Shown here piece by piece: positions 1 to 8,960 of a DNA stretch of 64,000 bases. The notes under the pieces are model-generated. The model saw only the letters and a program-made list of their open reading frames with translations. It did not search any database and had not been told where the DNA came from. A program made the translations under genes and the position numbers. The stretch covers positions 2,170,001 through 2,234,000 of the forward strand of contig NZ_CP010797.1 in NCBI RefSeq assembly GCF_000954115.1, in the 5' to 3' direction. The DNA is from Rhodococcus sp. B7740. Lineage in GTDB: Bacteria > Actinomycetota > Actinomycetes > Mycobacteriales > Mycobacteriaceae. Every line of letters starts with the position of its first letter. Positions within the stretch are counted from its first letter, which is position 1.

Positions 1-63
1 TACTTCGTCGGTAACCTGCTGACCGACAAGACCGATACCGACCGGAGGAGTGCAGTCTCATGA
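1..63 (+). CDS. C-terminal end of an upstream gene (partial)
   Basis: An open frame enters from the left edge and ends at TGA 61-63, giving about 20 residues ending RRSAVS. Its stop overlaps the next ATG in an ATGA junction, the usual arrangement for translationally coupled genes here. Too little is visible to assign a function. The short length leaves real doubt that it is coding. Confidence 0.45.
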   Translation, partial: YFVGNLLTDKTDTDRRSAVS

Positions 64-1652
64 CCACCACCGAGGTCGACGCGATCGTGATCGGCAGTGG
101 CCACAACGGCTTGGTTGCGGCGGCAGCGATGGCCGACGCCGGCTGGGACGTCGTGGTCCTCGAGGCTGCCGAACATGCAGGCGGCGCTGTGCGCAGCGCC
201 GAGCTCGTTCCCGGTTTCACCAGCGACCTCTTCAGCGCCTTCTATCCGCTGGCGCTCGCCTCGCCTGCCATGACTGCACTCGACTTGGAAAGCCACGGGC
301 TGCAGTGGTCGCACTCCCCCGCGGTGTACGGCCATGCGCGGTCACCGCAGGACACCGACGCTCCGGTCGTTCACCACGACGTCGAGACCACCGCTGCGCT
401 GCTGTCGGAACACGACGCGCGAGACGGCCGAACCTGGCTGCGGCTCTTCGAGCAGTGGGAGCGCATTCGCGAGCCCTTCATGAATTCGCTGTTCGGACCG
501 TTTCCACCCGTCGTCCCAGCGGCTCGACTCGTCCACACCTTGGGGGTGCCCGAGACACTGCGCTTCGCGCGATTCGCGGCCCTTCCCGCCCGGGTGATGG
601 CTCACGAGCTCTTCTACAGCGAGGCTGCTCGCTGCCTGCTGCTGGGCAACGCCATGCACGGTGACGTCCCGACCGATGCCCCGGTGAGCGGCATGATGGG
701 CTGGCTGCTCACGATGCTGGCTCAGGACGTCGGGTTTCCGGCCCCTGTGGGCGGATCGTCTGCGCTGACGACCGCATTGATTCGTCGTGGTGCCGCGTCG
801 GGTGCGGCGCTCGAGTGCGGTCAGGCGGTCGAGCACATCGAGGTGCGCGGCGGCCGCGCTCGCGGGGTGCACACCGCTGCCGGAGACACGTTTCGAGCGC
901 GTCGGGCGATAGTGGCCGACGTGTCCGCACCGGCTCTGTACGGTTCACTGCTTCCGTTCGACGCCGTGCCGCGCCGAGTGCACGACGACTTGCGCACCTT
1001 CGAGTGGGACACCCCGGTGGTCAAGGTGAACTACGCACTCGATCGTCGAATACCCTGGAACTCACCGTCTTTGGCCGACGCCGGCACCGTCCATCTCGGT
1101 GCGGACGACAACGGCCTCGTGCACTGGGCGGCAGATCTCACCACCGGAGTTCTTCCCCAGAGCCCGTTCATGCTGTTCGGCCAGATGACCACTGCCGATC
1201 GGAGCAGGTCACCGGAGGGCACCGAAAGCGCTTGGGCCTACACACATCTGCCGAGGGGCGTCGTCGACGACGCGGCCGCCGACACCGTGGCGGATCGGGT
1301 CGACGAAGTCCTCGACGCCCATGCACCGGGATTTGCCGATTCGGTCGTCGGGCGGGTCGTCCAACGACCGAGCGATCTGTACGGTGCCGATGCCAATCTG
1401 CACGGTGGTGCGGTGAACGGCGGAACCGCGCAGCTGCAGCAGCAGTTGATATTTCGACCGACGCCGGGGCTGGGGCGGGCGGAAACGCCGGTGGAAGGAC
1501 TGTTTCTCGGGTCGGCATCGGCGCACCCCGGTGGAGGAGTGCACGGAGCCGCCGGCCTCAACGCTGCCCGGGCAGCGCTGGGCCAGCGAGGTGTACACGG
1601 CTGGATGAAGAAGAAAATCACCGGTTCGCTCATCGACGTGTTGACCCGGTGA
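60..1652 (+). CDS. Phytoene desaturase-like FAD/NAD(P)-binding oxidoreductase
   Basis: The 530-residue protein starts with a Rossmann dinucleotide-binding segment (GSGHNG at residues 12-17). It ends with the family's FAD-contacting segment, GSASAHPGGGVHGAAGLNAA around residues 485-505. This is the layout of the CrtI/phytoene desaturase superfamily, which also includes retinol saturase-like and amine-oxidase-like enzymes. There are no carotenoid neighbours, so the substrate is unknown and carotenoid desaturation should not be assumed. The start is secure: GGAGGAG at 44-50 lies 9 bases before the ATG, which overlaps the preceding stop. Confidence 0.85.
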   Translation: MTTTEVDAIVIGSGHNGLVAAAAMADAGWDVVVLEAAEHAGGAVRSAELVPGFTSDLFSAFYPLALASPAMTALDLESHGLQWSHSPAVYGHARSPQDTDAPVVHHDVETTAALLSEHDARDGRTWLRLFEQWERIREPFMNSLFGPFPPVVPAARLVHTLGVPETLRFARFAALPARVMAHELFYSEAARCLLLGNAMHGDVPTDAPVSGMMGWLLTMLAQDVGFPAPVGGSSALTTALIRRGAASGAALECGQAVEHIEVRGGRARGVHTAAGDTFRARRAIVADVSAPALYGSLLPFDAVPRRVHDDLRTFEWDTPVVKVNYALDRRIPWNSPSLADAGTVHLGADDNGLVHWAADLTTGVLPQSPFMLFGQMTTADRSRSPEGTESAWAYTHLPRGVVDDAAADTVADRVDEVLDAHAPGFADSVVGRVVQRPSDLYGADANLHGGAVNGGTAQLQQQLIFRPTPGLGRAETPVEGLFLGSASAHPGGGVHGAAGLNAARAALGQRGVHGWMKKKITGSLIDVLTR

Positions 1653-1736
1653 CTGCGTTAGCGAAACGAGATCTTTCGTTACTCGTTCGAGATGTGCGGC
1701 GGAGTCTCCTGCAATCAGGCACTGGCATCGTTGAAA

Positions 1737-1758
1737 GCACAACAACTCAGCGTTGTGC
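1737..1758. repeat. Inverted repeat upstream of the STAS gene
   Basis: GCACAAC and GTTGTGC form perfect 7-base arms around an 8-base loop, between the oxidoreductase stop (1652) and the STAS start (1810). There is no T-run, so a regulator site in the STAS promoter region fits at least as well as a terminator. Confidence 0.4.
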
Positions 1759-1809
1759 ACCGCGCGGGCAGACCGACCGGGACGAACGCTTCGGGGAAGA
1801 GGTAAAGAT

Positions 1810-2166
1810 ATGTTGACCAGCACTGCAACGATGGAACGCTCCATTCGCGACGACGAGGGCGTGTTTCGGGTCGAGACCGTCGTTCGACCGGACGGACACA
1901 ACATTCTGCGAGCGTCGGGCGAACTCGACATGTCGACCAGAGCCGAGTTCGTGCACAGCCTGGACCGCCTGGCCGCCGCCTCCGATCGGGTCTGTGTCGA
2001 TCTGTCGGCGGTGTCGTTCATGTACTCCGGCGTTGCCAACGCAATAATCGATGCCACCTACGTACATCCGGGCAAGATCGCCGTGCTCGCGCCTGCACGA
2101 TCGGTGCGTATGGTCCTGGAGGTACTGGGCGCAGGCGACCTGTTCGTCGACGCGTTTCGGTCGTGA
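1810..2166 (+). CDS. STAS-domain anti-sigma factor antagonist
   Basis: A 118-residue single STAS domain of the SpoIIAA/RsbV type. Residues near 72-84 (LSAVSFMYSGVANA) occupy the phosphorylation loop and keep one serine, although the usual DSSG is changed to YSG. Such proteins bind an HATPase anti-sigma kinase when unphosphorylated and release the sigma factor. ATG 1810 is chosen because GGGAAGAGG at 1794-1802 precedes it at good spacing. The kinase and phosphatase encoded downstream make a partner-switching role likely. The target sigma factor is not in the window. Confidence 0.8.
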   Translation: MLTSTATMERSIRDDEGVFRVETVVRPDGHNILRASGELDMSTRAEFVHSLDRLAAASDRVCVDLSAVSFMYSGVANAIIDATYVHPGKIAVLAPARSVRMVLEVLGAGDLFVDAFRS

Positions 2167-2184
2167 GTTCGACTCGACAACAGG

Positions 2185-2190
2185 TAACGT
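2185..2190 (+). promoter_or_regulatory. -10 box for a leaderless STAS transcript
   Basis: TAACGT fits the actinobacterial TANNNT -10 consensus and ends 7 bases before ATG 2198, which has no Shine-Dalgarno sequence. Transcription would start at or next to the A of the ATG. Confidence 0.4.
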
Positions 2191-2197
2191 CGAACCC

Positions 2198-2587
2198 ATG
2201 CCAGACGAGCCGACCGGAGCAGCCTTCGAGATCGTGGCAGCGGACCACGACGCGACGACCGTGCTCACCGTTCGAGGCGAACTCGATCTCGACACCATAC
2301 CGGAGCTGTCGGCTGCTGCGTTCCCGGCGGCAGACACAGCCCGGGCCGGACTCGTGGTGGATCTGACGGATGTGAGCTTCCTGTCGTCGAGCGCCATCAC
2401 CGTACTGGTGCGAGTCTGCGATCGACTGCCCGATGCCTCGCTCATGGCGCTCGTGGCAGTCGATGGTGTCGTGGTTCGGCCCGTGCAGCTCAGCGGAATC
2501 GATCGGGTGATGGCCACTTTCACGACCGTCCCCGACGCGGTGGCTCACGTGCGGTCGGCAGCTCTCGACTCGGAAGTCGACCGATGA
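2198..2587 (+). CDS. Second STAS-domain anti-sigma factor antagonist
   Basis: A 129-residue STAS protein. The segment DLTDVSFLSSSAITVL matches the antagonist phospho-loop, with a run of three serines where SpoIIAA/RsbV carry the phosphorylated serine. It is only distantly similar to the STAS protein just upstream, so the two probably respond to different partners or compete for one kinase. The start follows a TANNNT box rather than a ribosome site, which suggests an independent leaderless promoter. The HATPase gene follows 28 bases later. Confidence 0.82.
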   Translation: MPDEPTGAAFEIVAADHDATTVLTVRGELDLDTIPELSAAAFPAADTARAGLVVDLTDVSFLSSSAITVLVRVCDRLPDASLMALVAVDGVVVRPVQLSGIDRVMATFTTVPDAVAHVRSAALDSEVDR

Positions 2588-2615
2588 CCGGCCGGTACCG
2601 GTTCGGACAGCGACG

Positions 2616-3065
2616 ATGACCGAGAGCAGTCCCGGACCCACTCCACAGCGTTGGAGCCACACCGCACCGGCCGAATCGGCCGTGGCGACCGCGCTTCGAC
2701 GCCGGCTGCATCACTGGGTTCTCGAACTGGGAGTGAGCAACTCGTTGGTGGACGACATCGTCCTCGGGGTCTACGAAGCGCTCGCGAACGTGGTCGAGCA
2801 TGCCTACCACGCAGTGCCCGAGCCCGGAACGATGACGGTCACCGCCGCGTACGAACATCGAACCCTGACTGTCACGATTTCCGACACCGGAACGTGGCGG
2901 CCACCGACGCCGACGACCAATCGCAGCCATGGGTTGCAACTCGCTGCCGCAGTGTCGGACGACCTCCTCGTCGATCACCGGCCGGGGTTCGGGACCATCG
3001 TGACTGCGGTGTGGACCGATCCGGTCTCGGCGAGCCGCTCCAGTTCTGCCACCCGCTCGTCGTGA
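2616..3065 (+). CDS. Anti-sigma factor serine kinase (RsbW/SpoIIAB-like HATPase)
   Basis: A 149-residue GHKL ATPase. The N box is E54xxxN58 followed by EHAY, the G1 box is DTG at 90-92, and a G2-like HGLQL lies at 105-109. In this family the protein binds a sigma factor or phosphorylates the STAS antagonist, using ATP. Gene order antagonist-antagonist-kinase-phosphatase is the classic partner-switching set. A serine-rich tail after residue 135 is probably disordered. There is no sigma gene beside it, so it acts on a distant sigma factor or another target. Confidence 0.82.
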   Translation: MTESSPGPTPQRWSHTAPAESAVATALRRRLHHWVLELGVSNSLVDDIVLGVYEALANVVEHAYHAVPEPGTMTVTAAYEHRTLTVTISDTGTWRPPTPTTNRSHGLQLAAAVSDDLLVDHRPGFGTIVTAVWTDPVSASRSSSATRSS

Positions 3066-3080
3066 ACGAAGGGAGTGCCC

Positions 3081-4340
3081 ATGTCTGCCACCGCTGCTGA
3101 ATTGCTCGACAGTGCACCGTGCGGGGTGTTCTCCGTCGATGTGGCCACGGCACGGATCCTCTACGCCAATGCTGCCGCCGCCCGCATCACCGCACGCAGT
3201 CGTGACGCCCTCGTGGGAACGTCGGTCACCGACCTGTTCACGATCGAGTTCGAGCCCGTACTGACGGCGCTGATCGACGTCGCGTCGAATTCACGGGCCG
3301 ACTCCCCGATCGGAGCCTCCGCGAAGCTGACCGTCGCACCCGACAGGAGCGATGCAATCGCCGTGTCGATACTCGCCAACGCCCTGCGCACGCCCACAGG
3401 TCCCATGACGGTGACGATGACGCTGCACAACGAGACCGAGCGGAACGTCCGCGAAAGAGATCTGATCGACGCTCGCGACAACGCCGAGGCGGCGCAGGAC
3501 AGCGCCGAAGCCGCTCTGGACAGATCACAGGATGCACTGGGCGCCTCGGAGGAAGCGCGCAAGCAGGCCGAGGCAGAGAGAACGCAAGTGCAGATTCTGG
3601 CGTCGACCCTGCAACGCACCCTGCTCCCCCCGATCCTGTCCGCTCCGACGGGTATGAATGTGGCGGCTCACTATCACCCCGCATCCATCGACGAGGTCGG
3701 TGGCGATTTCTACGATGTGTTCCCCCTCGACAATCGGACATGGGGATTCTTCCTCGGTGACGTCAGCGGGAAGGGTGCCGGAGCCGCCGCCGTCACCTCG
3801 CTGACCCGGTACACCCTGCGCGCCGCGGCGGTGTTCGACCGCGACCCGATCTCTGTGCTCGCGAACCTCAATACCGTTCTGCACCACGACTTCCACGGCG
3901 ACGACCCCCGTTTCTGCACAGTGGTTTTCGGCACCATCACTCCGGGACCCGACGGCGCGGTGGTCGACCTAGCCAGCGGCGGACATCCCCCGGCACTGCG
4001 TATCGGTCACGACGCCGTCGTGGACTTCGTCGACACCACCGGTGGTCAGTTGGTCGGAGCATTGGCCGAGCCGCACTTCGCGTCGGCATCGGTGACACTG
4101 CGACCCGGCGACGTCATGGCCTTTTACACCGATGGGTTGACCGAGGCGATCGTCGGACCGGGGCGAACACGCTTCGACGACGACGGTGGCCTCGAATCTT
4201 TTGCTACCGAAAAAGGTCCGACGACTGCGCCGAAGATCGTCGACGATCTCACGTCACTTCTGGCTTCCTTCGGAGACGGTCTGCAGGACGACGTTGCACT
4301 GCTCGCCTTCGAGGTACCCCGGGTCGACGCCGACGCGTAG
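3081..4340 (+). CDS. PAS sensor / PP2C-type (SpoIIE-family) phosphatase
   Basis: A 419-residue protein: N-terminal PAS fold (about 1-120), an Ala/Glu-rich coiled coil (about 125-175), and a SpoIIE/RsbU phosphatase domain (about 195-415). Metal-binding aspartates are visible in EVGGDFYD (D209) and GDVSGKG (D227). It would dephosphorylate a STAS antagonist when the PAS domain senses its signal. ATG 3081 is preferred over GTG 3075 because GAAGGGAG lies at proper spacing before it. It closes the four-gene signalling cassette and converges on the TetR gene. Confidence 0.88.
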   Translation: MSATAAELLDSAPCGVFSVDVATARILYANAAAARITARSRDALVGTSVTDLFTIEFEPVLTALIDVASNSRADSPIGASAKLTVAPDRSDAIAVSILANALRTPTGPMTVTMTLHNETERNVRERDLIDARDNAEAAQDSAEAALDRSQDALGASEEARKQAEAERTQVQILASTLQRTLLPPILSAPTGMNVAAHYHPASIDEVGGDFYDVFPLDNRTWGFFLGDVSGKGAGAAAVTSLTRYTLRAAAVFDRDPISVLANLNTVLHHDFHGDDPRFCTVVFGTITPGPDGAVVDLASGGHPPALRIGHDAVVDFVDTTGGQLVGALAEPHFASASVTLRPGDVMAFYTDGLTEAIVGPGRTRFDDDGGLESFATEKGPTTAPKIVDDLTSLLASFGDGLQDDVALLAFEVPRVDADA

Positions 4341-4362
4341 CAGTTCGGGCCCGCAGGCTCGC

Positions 4363-5604
4363 TCAACGTGCGCGTATTCCCGACAGGAACACCCGCAGGA
4401 CGTAGTCGGAGACTTGTTCCGGACCTTCCTCGGACCGTGAGACGGACCTGATCACCACGTTGTTGGCGAGTATCGTCGCAACTTCGCTTGCCGACGCCTC
4501 GGTACCGAAGTCGCCTCGACGCTGGCCACGTTCGAGGATTGGGGTGAGCGCCGAGGGCAGTGGGAGTTGCTCCCGAATGGTGGTGACAGTGCTCGGCTCG
4601 TGAAACTGCTCGAAGCTCAGTGCCAGCAGCATCCCCGAGCTCATCGAGCGGTTGCGCGCCACGAATTCCGCAAGCCGACCGACCGAACGTTCCAGAGCCG
4701 CAATGGGTTCCACCTCCAGTCGGGCGTCCGCACGACCCAGCCGGAGGACGCGCTCGAACTCGGGCGTCAGTGCGGCAACGATGATGTCGACCTTGCTCGG
4801 GAACAGGCGCTTGAGATCGGCAACGGTGAGCGAGGAAGCAGTGGCGATGTCGGCGAGGGTGACCGAGAAATATCCGTGTGCCGCGAACAACCTCTCGGTC
4901 GCCGCGATGACGTCGGATTCGATGTCGGCCCTCGAATGATCGAAACCGTCGAGAGAAGCGGGCACGTCCACGGGTCCCGCTGTGCGTTCACGACGATCCG
5001 AGTGAACTGGGTCCACCGCCCATTCCAGCAGCGATTCGACAGCCGTGGACGCACGAGACGTGGGCACCGTTCCCGGGCTCAGGGTCTCACGGAAAGCAAG
5101 ACCGTCGAGCAGGGCGACGAGGACATGGGACAGTCCGGTCACCGTCAGCGGCGTTCTCACCGAACCCCCGAGTGCACGGAGCTTGTGCCGGACGGCATCC
5201 TCGACTGCGGCGTCCATGGCATCGAATTCGGGTGCCAACGACGATCTCGCTCCGGCGTGGTCGGAGGCGATCATCGCGCCGATCATTCTCCTGCGCAGCA
5301 GACCGGAGGTCAGTTGCTCGAAGTAGGACGCGAGATCCGACGAGGCATGCTCTGCATCGCCGGGCTTCGTGTACTGCAGAGTCACGTGCGCGAGCAAGTC
5401 CTCGACGAACGCTTCCTTGCCACCACGCTCCCCGGCACGGGAGGACCCGGGGTACGCATTGTGGAAAGTCTGGTGCGACAACCCGGCTTCTTCCACGACC
5501 GAGGCGATAGACAGCGATCGTGCGAGCACCGACATATCGAGATCGGTCAACAATCGTGAGCCCGCCCGCAGCAGTTGTTCGCGGGGTGTGGATTTCGGGC
5601 TCAA
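4363..5604 (-). CDS. TetR-family regulator with two tandem TetR units
   Basis: About 413 residues from the proposed TTG start. A TetR helix-turn-helix lies at about residues 8-55 (ending SHQTFHNAYPG) with its ligand domain. A second one begins near 225 (ATERLFAAHGYFSVTLADIA, then FPSK) with its own C-terminal domain. Ordinary TetR proteins are about 200 residues, so this is a fused or duplicated regulator. No ATG or GTG lies before the first helix. TTG 5604 is the best start, preceded by a possible -10 TATAGT (5642-5647, minus strand). The open frame continues upstream, so the exact start is uncertain. Target genes are unknown. Confidence 0.75.
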   Translation of the reverse strand: MSPKSTPREQLLRAGSRLLTDLDMSVLARSLSIASVVEEAGLSHQTFHNAYPGSSRAGERGGKEAFVEDLLAHVTLQYTKPGDAEHASSDLASYFEQLTSGLLRRRMIGAMIASDHAGARSSLAPEFDAMDAAVEDAVRHKLRALGGSVRTPLTVTGLSHVLVALLDGLAFRETLSPGTVPTSRASTAVESLLEWAVDPVHSDRRERTAGPVDVPASLDGFDHSRADIESDVIAATERLFAAHGYFSVTLADIATASSLTVADLKRLFPSKVDIIVAALTPEFERVLRLGRADARLEVEPIAALERSVGRLAEFVARNRSMSSGMLLALSFEQFHEPSTVTTIREQLPLPSALTPILERGQRRGDFGTEASASEVATILANNVVIRSVSRSEEGPEQVSDYVLRVFLSGIRAR

Positions 5605-5807
5605 CGACGACCGCCTACGGTTTCGATCCGGTGGACAGTGAACTATAACAATGACCCCGTGAAGACCCGACTTTACAAACCGATAAACCTGGATCGACAG
5701 AAGCCTCCAATGCCGCGTTCTGCCTCGAACCCGTTGGTGTTGTTTCATATTTGCCGGCGTGGTCGGATGTCCGAAACACCCAAGTCGGACAGCAGGGGTC
5801 GGATGCA

Positions 5808-6209
5808 ATGCGAGTGACGAGTACAGGTCTGTCGACCACGACGATTCAGGTCGCGTCCGGTACCGCGATCCATCCGGCGCAGCGATTCGCGCCGCGCCGC
5901 AGTGCATCGACCGTGCGCGCCAGGACCGTCGCAAATCCCGGTACCGAGACTCCCAGGTCACAGCAGGAAGCGACGAGGTTCGCCGATCCCGGACTCACCG
6001 CCCGCGAGATCGCGGTCCTGGGTGCGTGGTTGCGCTGCGACTCCAAACAAGAAGTGTGTGCGGTTCTGCACATCGCACTCGGCACGGTCAATACCCACCT
6101 GTCTCGAATTCGCGCGAAGTACGCCGCCGTCGGTCGTGCGGCACCGACCAAAGCGTCGCTCGTGGCCCGGGCGCTGCAGGACGGCTTGGTCACCCTCGAC
6201 GATCTGTGA
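5808..6209 (+). CDS. Small LuxR-type HTH protein without receiver domain
   Basis: The 133-residue protein carries a C-terminal LuxR helix-turn-helix (LTAREIAVLGAWLRCDSKQE through GTVNTHLSRIRAKY, about residues 66-107). It follows a low-complexity basic N-terminus with no receiver or ligand domain. It may be a constitutive DNA-binding protein or depend on another partner. ATG 5808 is supported weakly by AGGGG about 10 bases upstream. It is transcribed divergently from the double TetR gene and converges with the metallo-hydrolase gene. Confidence 0.7.
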   Translation: MRVTSTGLSTTTIQVASGTAIHPAQRFAPRRSASTVRARTVANPGTETPRSQQEATRFADPGLTAREIAVLGAWLRCDSKQEVCAVLHIALGTVNTHLSRIRAKYAAVGRAAPTKASLVARALQDGLVTLDDL

Positions 6210-6235
6210 TCGTCAGCCCGCGTGCAGGCTCGGTG

Positions 6236-7171
6236 TCAGGCTCGTTCCGCCCACGGGTCCGCGCGTCGCCACAGGATCGGCAATTCGAGGTCGATGTCGT
6301 CTCTCCGCGCGCAGGCGTTCAGCACATCGACGGAGGCAGACATGTCGTCGAAGACGTACGCGAGCGCTTGCAGTGGTTCGTCCAGGGACCGAAAGAAGTT
6401 GTCCCAGTGCGTCAACACCACGCGTCGGGCACCGACCGCCACGACCGTCTCCTGCCAGTACTGCTCGATGAACGCGCGCGGCCGTCGACCGAGCTGCCCT
6501 ATCGAGAGGTAGACCACGTCGGCACGGCGGCCTTCGAGCATGCCGGAACGAAAACCGGCGCTGCTGTGCACCAGTGCCGTACGGCCGCTGGGAACGTGTT
6601 CGATGTGCATCGACCATGCCTCCCCGCATCGGTACTCACGCACCCGAGCCGGCTGGGTCAGTGGCCGCTCGATCCTGCCGTGCGCCCGATCCGGATACGA
6701 GTGAACCGATTCGACAAAGGAGACGGCGAAGTTGCCCTGCACCGTTGTCTCACCGTTCGCGACCACGACGATCCGGTCGTCCGAGAGCCCGGAACCCTGC
6801 CCGATGAACCCGGTCGAGGAACCGCCGACCAGAACTGCACCGGTACGCAGCGCTACCGCCGCCGAGTCGAGTGCGTGATCGTAGTGCGAGTGGGCACACA
6901 GCACCGAGTCGAGCGTGGTGATCCCCGCTCTGCGCAGGGCTGCAGCGATGCGCCCCATGTCCGACCGCAGCGGTCGTACGAGGGTTTTCGGAAGCGACGG
7001 TCGCGAGAAGAAGCCGTCGGTGAGGATCGCCGATCGGCCGTCGTCGAAGAGCACGGTGCTGACACCGAGAAACGACACTGTCACCGGCGAATGGGGACCC
7101 GCCGACTCAGTGGTGGCGATCTCCGCCGGACCCGGCAGCGCGGGACGACCGATTCTGAGGGCCACCGTCAC
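6236..7171 (-). CDS. Metallo-beta-lactamase-fold hydrolase
   Basis: 311 residues. HSHYDH at 94-99 is the zinc-binding HxHxDH motif. Further histidines occur at VHSSAG and LTHWDN, as expected for the fold. The layout resembles UlaG/NAPE-PLD-like hydrolases, which cleave phosphodiesters, lactones or related bonds; the substrate cannot be read from the sequence. GTG 7171 is chosen because it overlaps the stop of the upstream flavoprotein gene in a GTGA junction, so the two genes are co-translated. An upstream in-frame ATG at 7219 would overlap more. Confidence 0.8.
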   Translation of the reverse strand: MTVALRIGRPALPGPAEIATTESAGPHSPVTVSFLGVSTVLFDDGRSAILTDGFFSRPSLPKTLVRPLRSDMGRIAAALRRAGITTLDSVLCAHSHYDHALDSAAVALRTGAVLVGGSSTGFIGQGSGLSDDRIVVVANGETTVQGNFAVSFVESVHSYPDRAHGRIERPLTQPARVREYRCGEAWSMHIEHVPSGRTALVHSSAGFRSGMLEGRRADVVYLSIGQLGRRPRAFIEQYWQETVVAVGARRVVLTHWDNFFRSLDEPLQALAYVFDDMSASVDVLNACARRDDIDLELPILWRRADPWAERA

Positions 7172-8832
7172 GCCTGCGTGGCGATCGCGCGTCCCGCCTG
7201 CCGGCCGCCGAAGATGCACCCACCGAGGAAGGTTCCCTCCAGTGAGCGGTACCCGTGCACACCGCCGCCGCCGAATCCTGCGATCTCACCGGCCGCCCAC
7301 AGCCCGTCGATCGCGTGTCCGTCGCCATCGAGAACCCGACCCTGCAGGTCGGTTTGGATGCCGCCCAACGTTTTCCGCGTGATGATGTTCAGACGCACGG
7401 CAATCAACGGACCCGACTTGGGATCGAGGATCTTGTGCGGAGAGGCGGTACGCGCGATGCGTTCTCCGCGCGAACGACGCGAGTTGTGGATTGCGGAGAT
7501 TTGCAGATCCTTGGTGAACGGGTTGTCGACCTCACGGTCGCGGGCCTCGATCTGCCGCTTCAGATCGACGAGGTCGATCAGATTTTCGCCGGAGATCTTG
7601 TTCATGCCCTGGACGAGTTCGGCGAGGGTGTCGGCGACGACGAAATCCTTTCCGTTCTTCTTGAACGCCTCGACCGGTCCGCTGGCGCCGGGCAACACTC
7701 GACCGAGGACGAGCTTGAGATTCTTGCCGGTGATGTCCGGATTCTGCTCCGATCCCGAGAGCGCGAACTCCTTCTCGATGATCTTCTGCGTCAGAACGAA
7801 CCAGGAGTAGTCGAATCCACTGTCCTGGATGGCTTTCAACGTTCCGAGGGTATCGAATCCGGGAAAATTGGGCACCGGGAACCGTCGACCACGCGCGTCG
7901 AACCACATGGACGACGGGCCGGGAATGATTCTGATTCCGTGATTCTTCCAGATCGGATTCCAGTTCTTGATGCCCTCGGTGTAATGCCACATGCGGTCCT
8001 TGTTGACCAGACGTCCACCGACTTTCTCGGTGATGCCGAGCATGCGGCCGTCGACGTGTTCGGGGACTCCGGAGATCAGAGACTTCGGAGCCGTTCCCAA
8101 CCGTGCCGGCCAGTTCTCCCGCACCATGTCGTGGTTGGCTCCGATGCCGCCCGCAGTGACGAGCACGGCTCCGGCACGCAGCTCGAACTCGCCCACCTCG
8201 ACGCGGGTACTACCCGAACCTCGTTCCGCGGCACTGGGTTCGAGAACTACGCCGCGAACTCCCTCAACTGTGCCTGCACTGACGATGAACTCGTCGACGC
8301 GGTGACGAAAACCGAAGCGCACCAATCCCTTGTCGGCGGCCTCCCGCACGCGCCGCTCGAACGGTGCGACAACCCCGGGCCCGGTACCCCAGGTCAGGTG
8401 GAACCGCGGAACCGAATTCCCGTGTCCCTCGGCGAGGTAGCCACCACGTTCGGCCCACCCGACTATGGGTACCCACCGCACGCCCTGCGCGTGCAGCCAG
8501 GAGCGCTTCTCCCCCGCCGCGAAGTCGAGGTACGCGCGCGCCCACTGGTGTCCCCAGTAGTCCTCGCCGGCCGGATCGTCGATGCCGCGATCGAAGGTAG
8601 CGGTGCCGAGCCAGTCCTGCCACGCAAGCTCCGCGGAATCCTTGATGCCCATGCGTCGCTGCTCCGGGGTGTCGACCATGAACAGACCGCCCAGGGACCA
8701 GAACGCTTGACCGCCCAGGTTCTGCTCGGGCTCCTGGTCGAGGAGGAGCACCCGTTTTCCGGCGTCGGCCAGTTCGGCGGTCGCCACCAGTCCGGCCAAG
8801 CCTGCACCCACCACGATCACGTCTGCGTCCAT
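7168..8832 (-). CDS. FAD-binding dehydrogenase (KstD-like flavoprotein)
   Basis: 554 residues from ATG 8832, which has GAAGAG upstream. The FAD-binding GAGLAG is at residues 9-14, and the C-terminus carries the second FAD segment AAGEIAGFGGGGVHGYRSLE. The family is common in mycobacteria and rhodococci and related to 3-ketosteroid delta1-dehydrogenases and fumarate reductase flavoproteins. The steroid link is only by similarity, and no steroid genes are nearby. The next gene overlaps its stop. It is divergent from the PucR-type regulator gene, which is a candidate controller. Confidence 0.85.
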   Translation of the reverse strand: MDADVIVVGAGLAGLVATAELADAGKRVLLLDQEPEQNLGGQAFWSLGGLFMVDTPEQRRMGIKDSAELAWQDWLGTATFDRGIDDPAGEDYWGHQWARAYLDFAAGEKRSWLHAQGVRWVPIVGWAERGGYLAEGHGNSVPRFHLTWGTGPGVVAPFERRVREAADKGLVRFGFRHRVDEFIVSAGTVEGVRGVVLEPSAAERGSGSTRVEVGEFELRAGAVLVTAGGIGANHDMVRENWPARLGTAPKSLISGVPEHVDGRMLGITEKVGGRLVNKDRMWHYTEGIKNWNPIWKNHGIRIIPGPSSMWFDARGRRFPVPNFPGFDTLGTLKAIQDSGFDYSWFVLTQKIIEKEFALSGSEQNPDITGKNLKLVLGRVLPGASGPVEAFKKNGKDFVVADTLAELVQGMNKISGENLIDLVDLKRQIEARDREVDNPFTKDLQISAIHNSRRSRGERIARTASPHKILDPKSGPLIAVRLNIITRKTLGGIQTDLQGRVLDGDGHAIDGLWAAGEIAGFGGGGVHGYRSLEGTFLGGCIFGGRQAGRAIATQA

Positions 8833-8960
8833 TGCCCCACTCTTCTGCTCGACCCGACTGTCTCCCTCGACTGTGCTGTCGTGGGCACCGGAACTCAAGG
8901 AAATCGGCTTCGTTGACAATACGGTTCATCAGCCACCGACAAATATGAGACGATGCCGCG

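Noticed and set aside
5759..8916. Long plus-strand open frames opposite the metallo-hydrolase and FAD dehydrogenase genes
   Set aside because: Arg/His/Asp-rich composition with no domain; they mirror clearly coding minus-strand genes. Long antisense frames are expected at this GC content.
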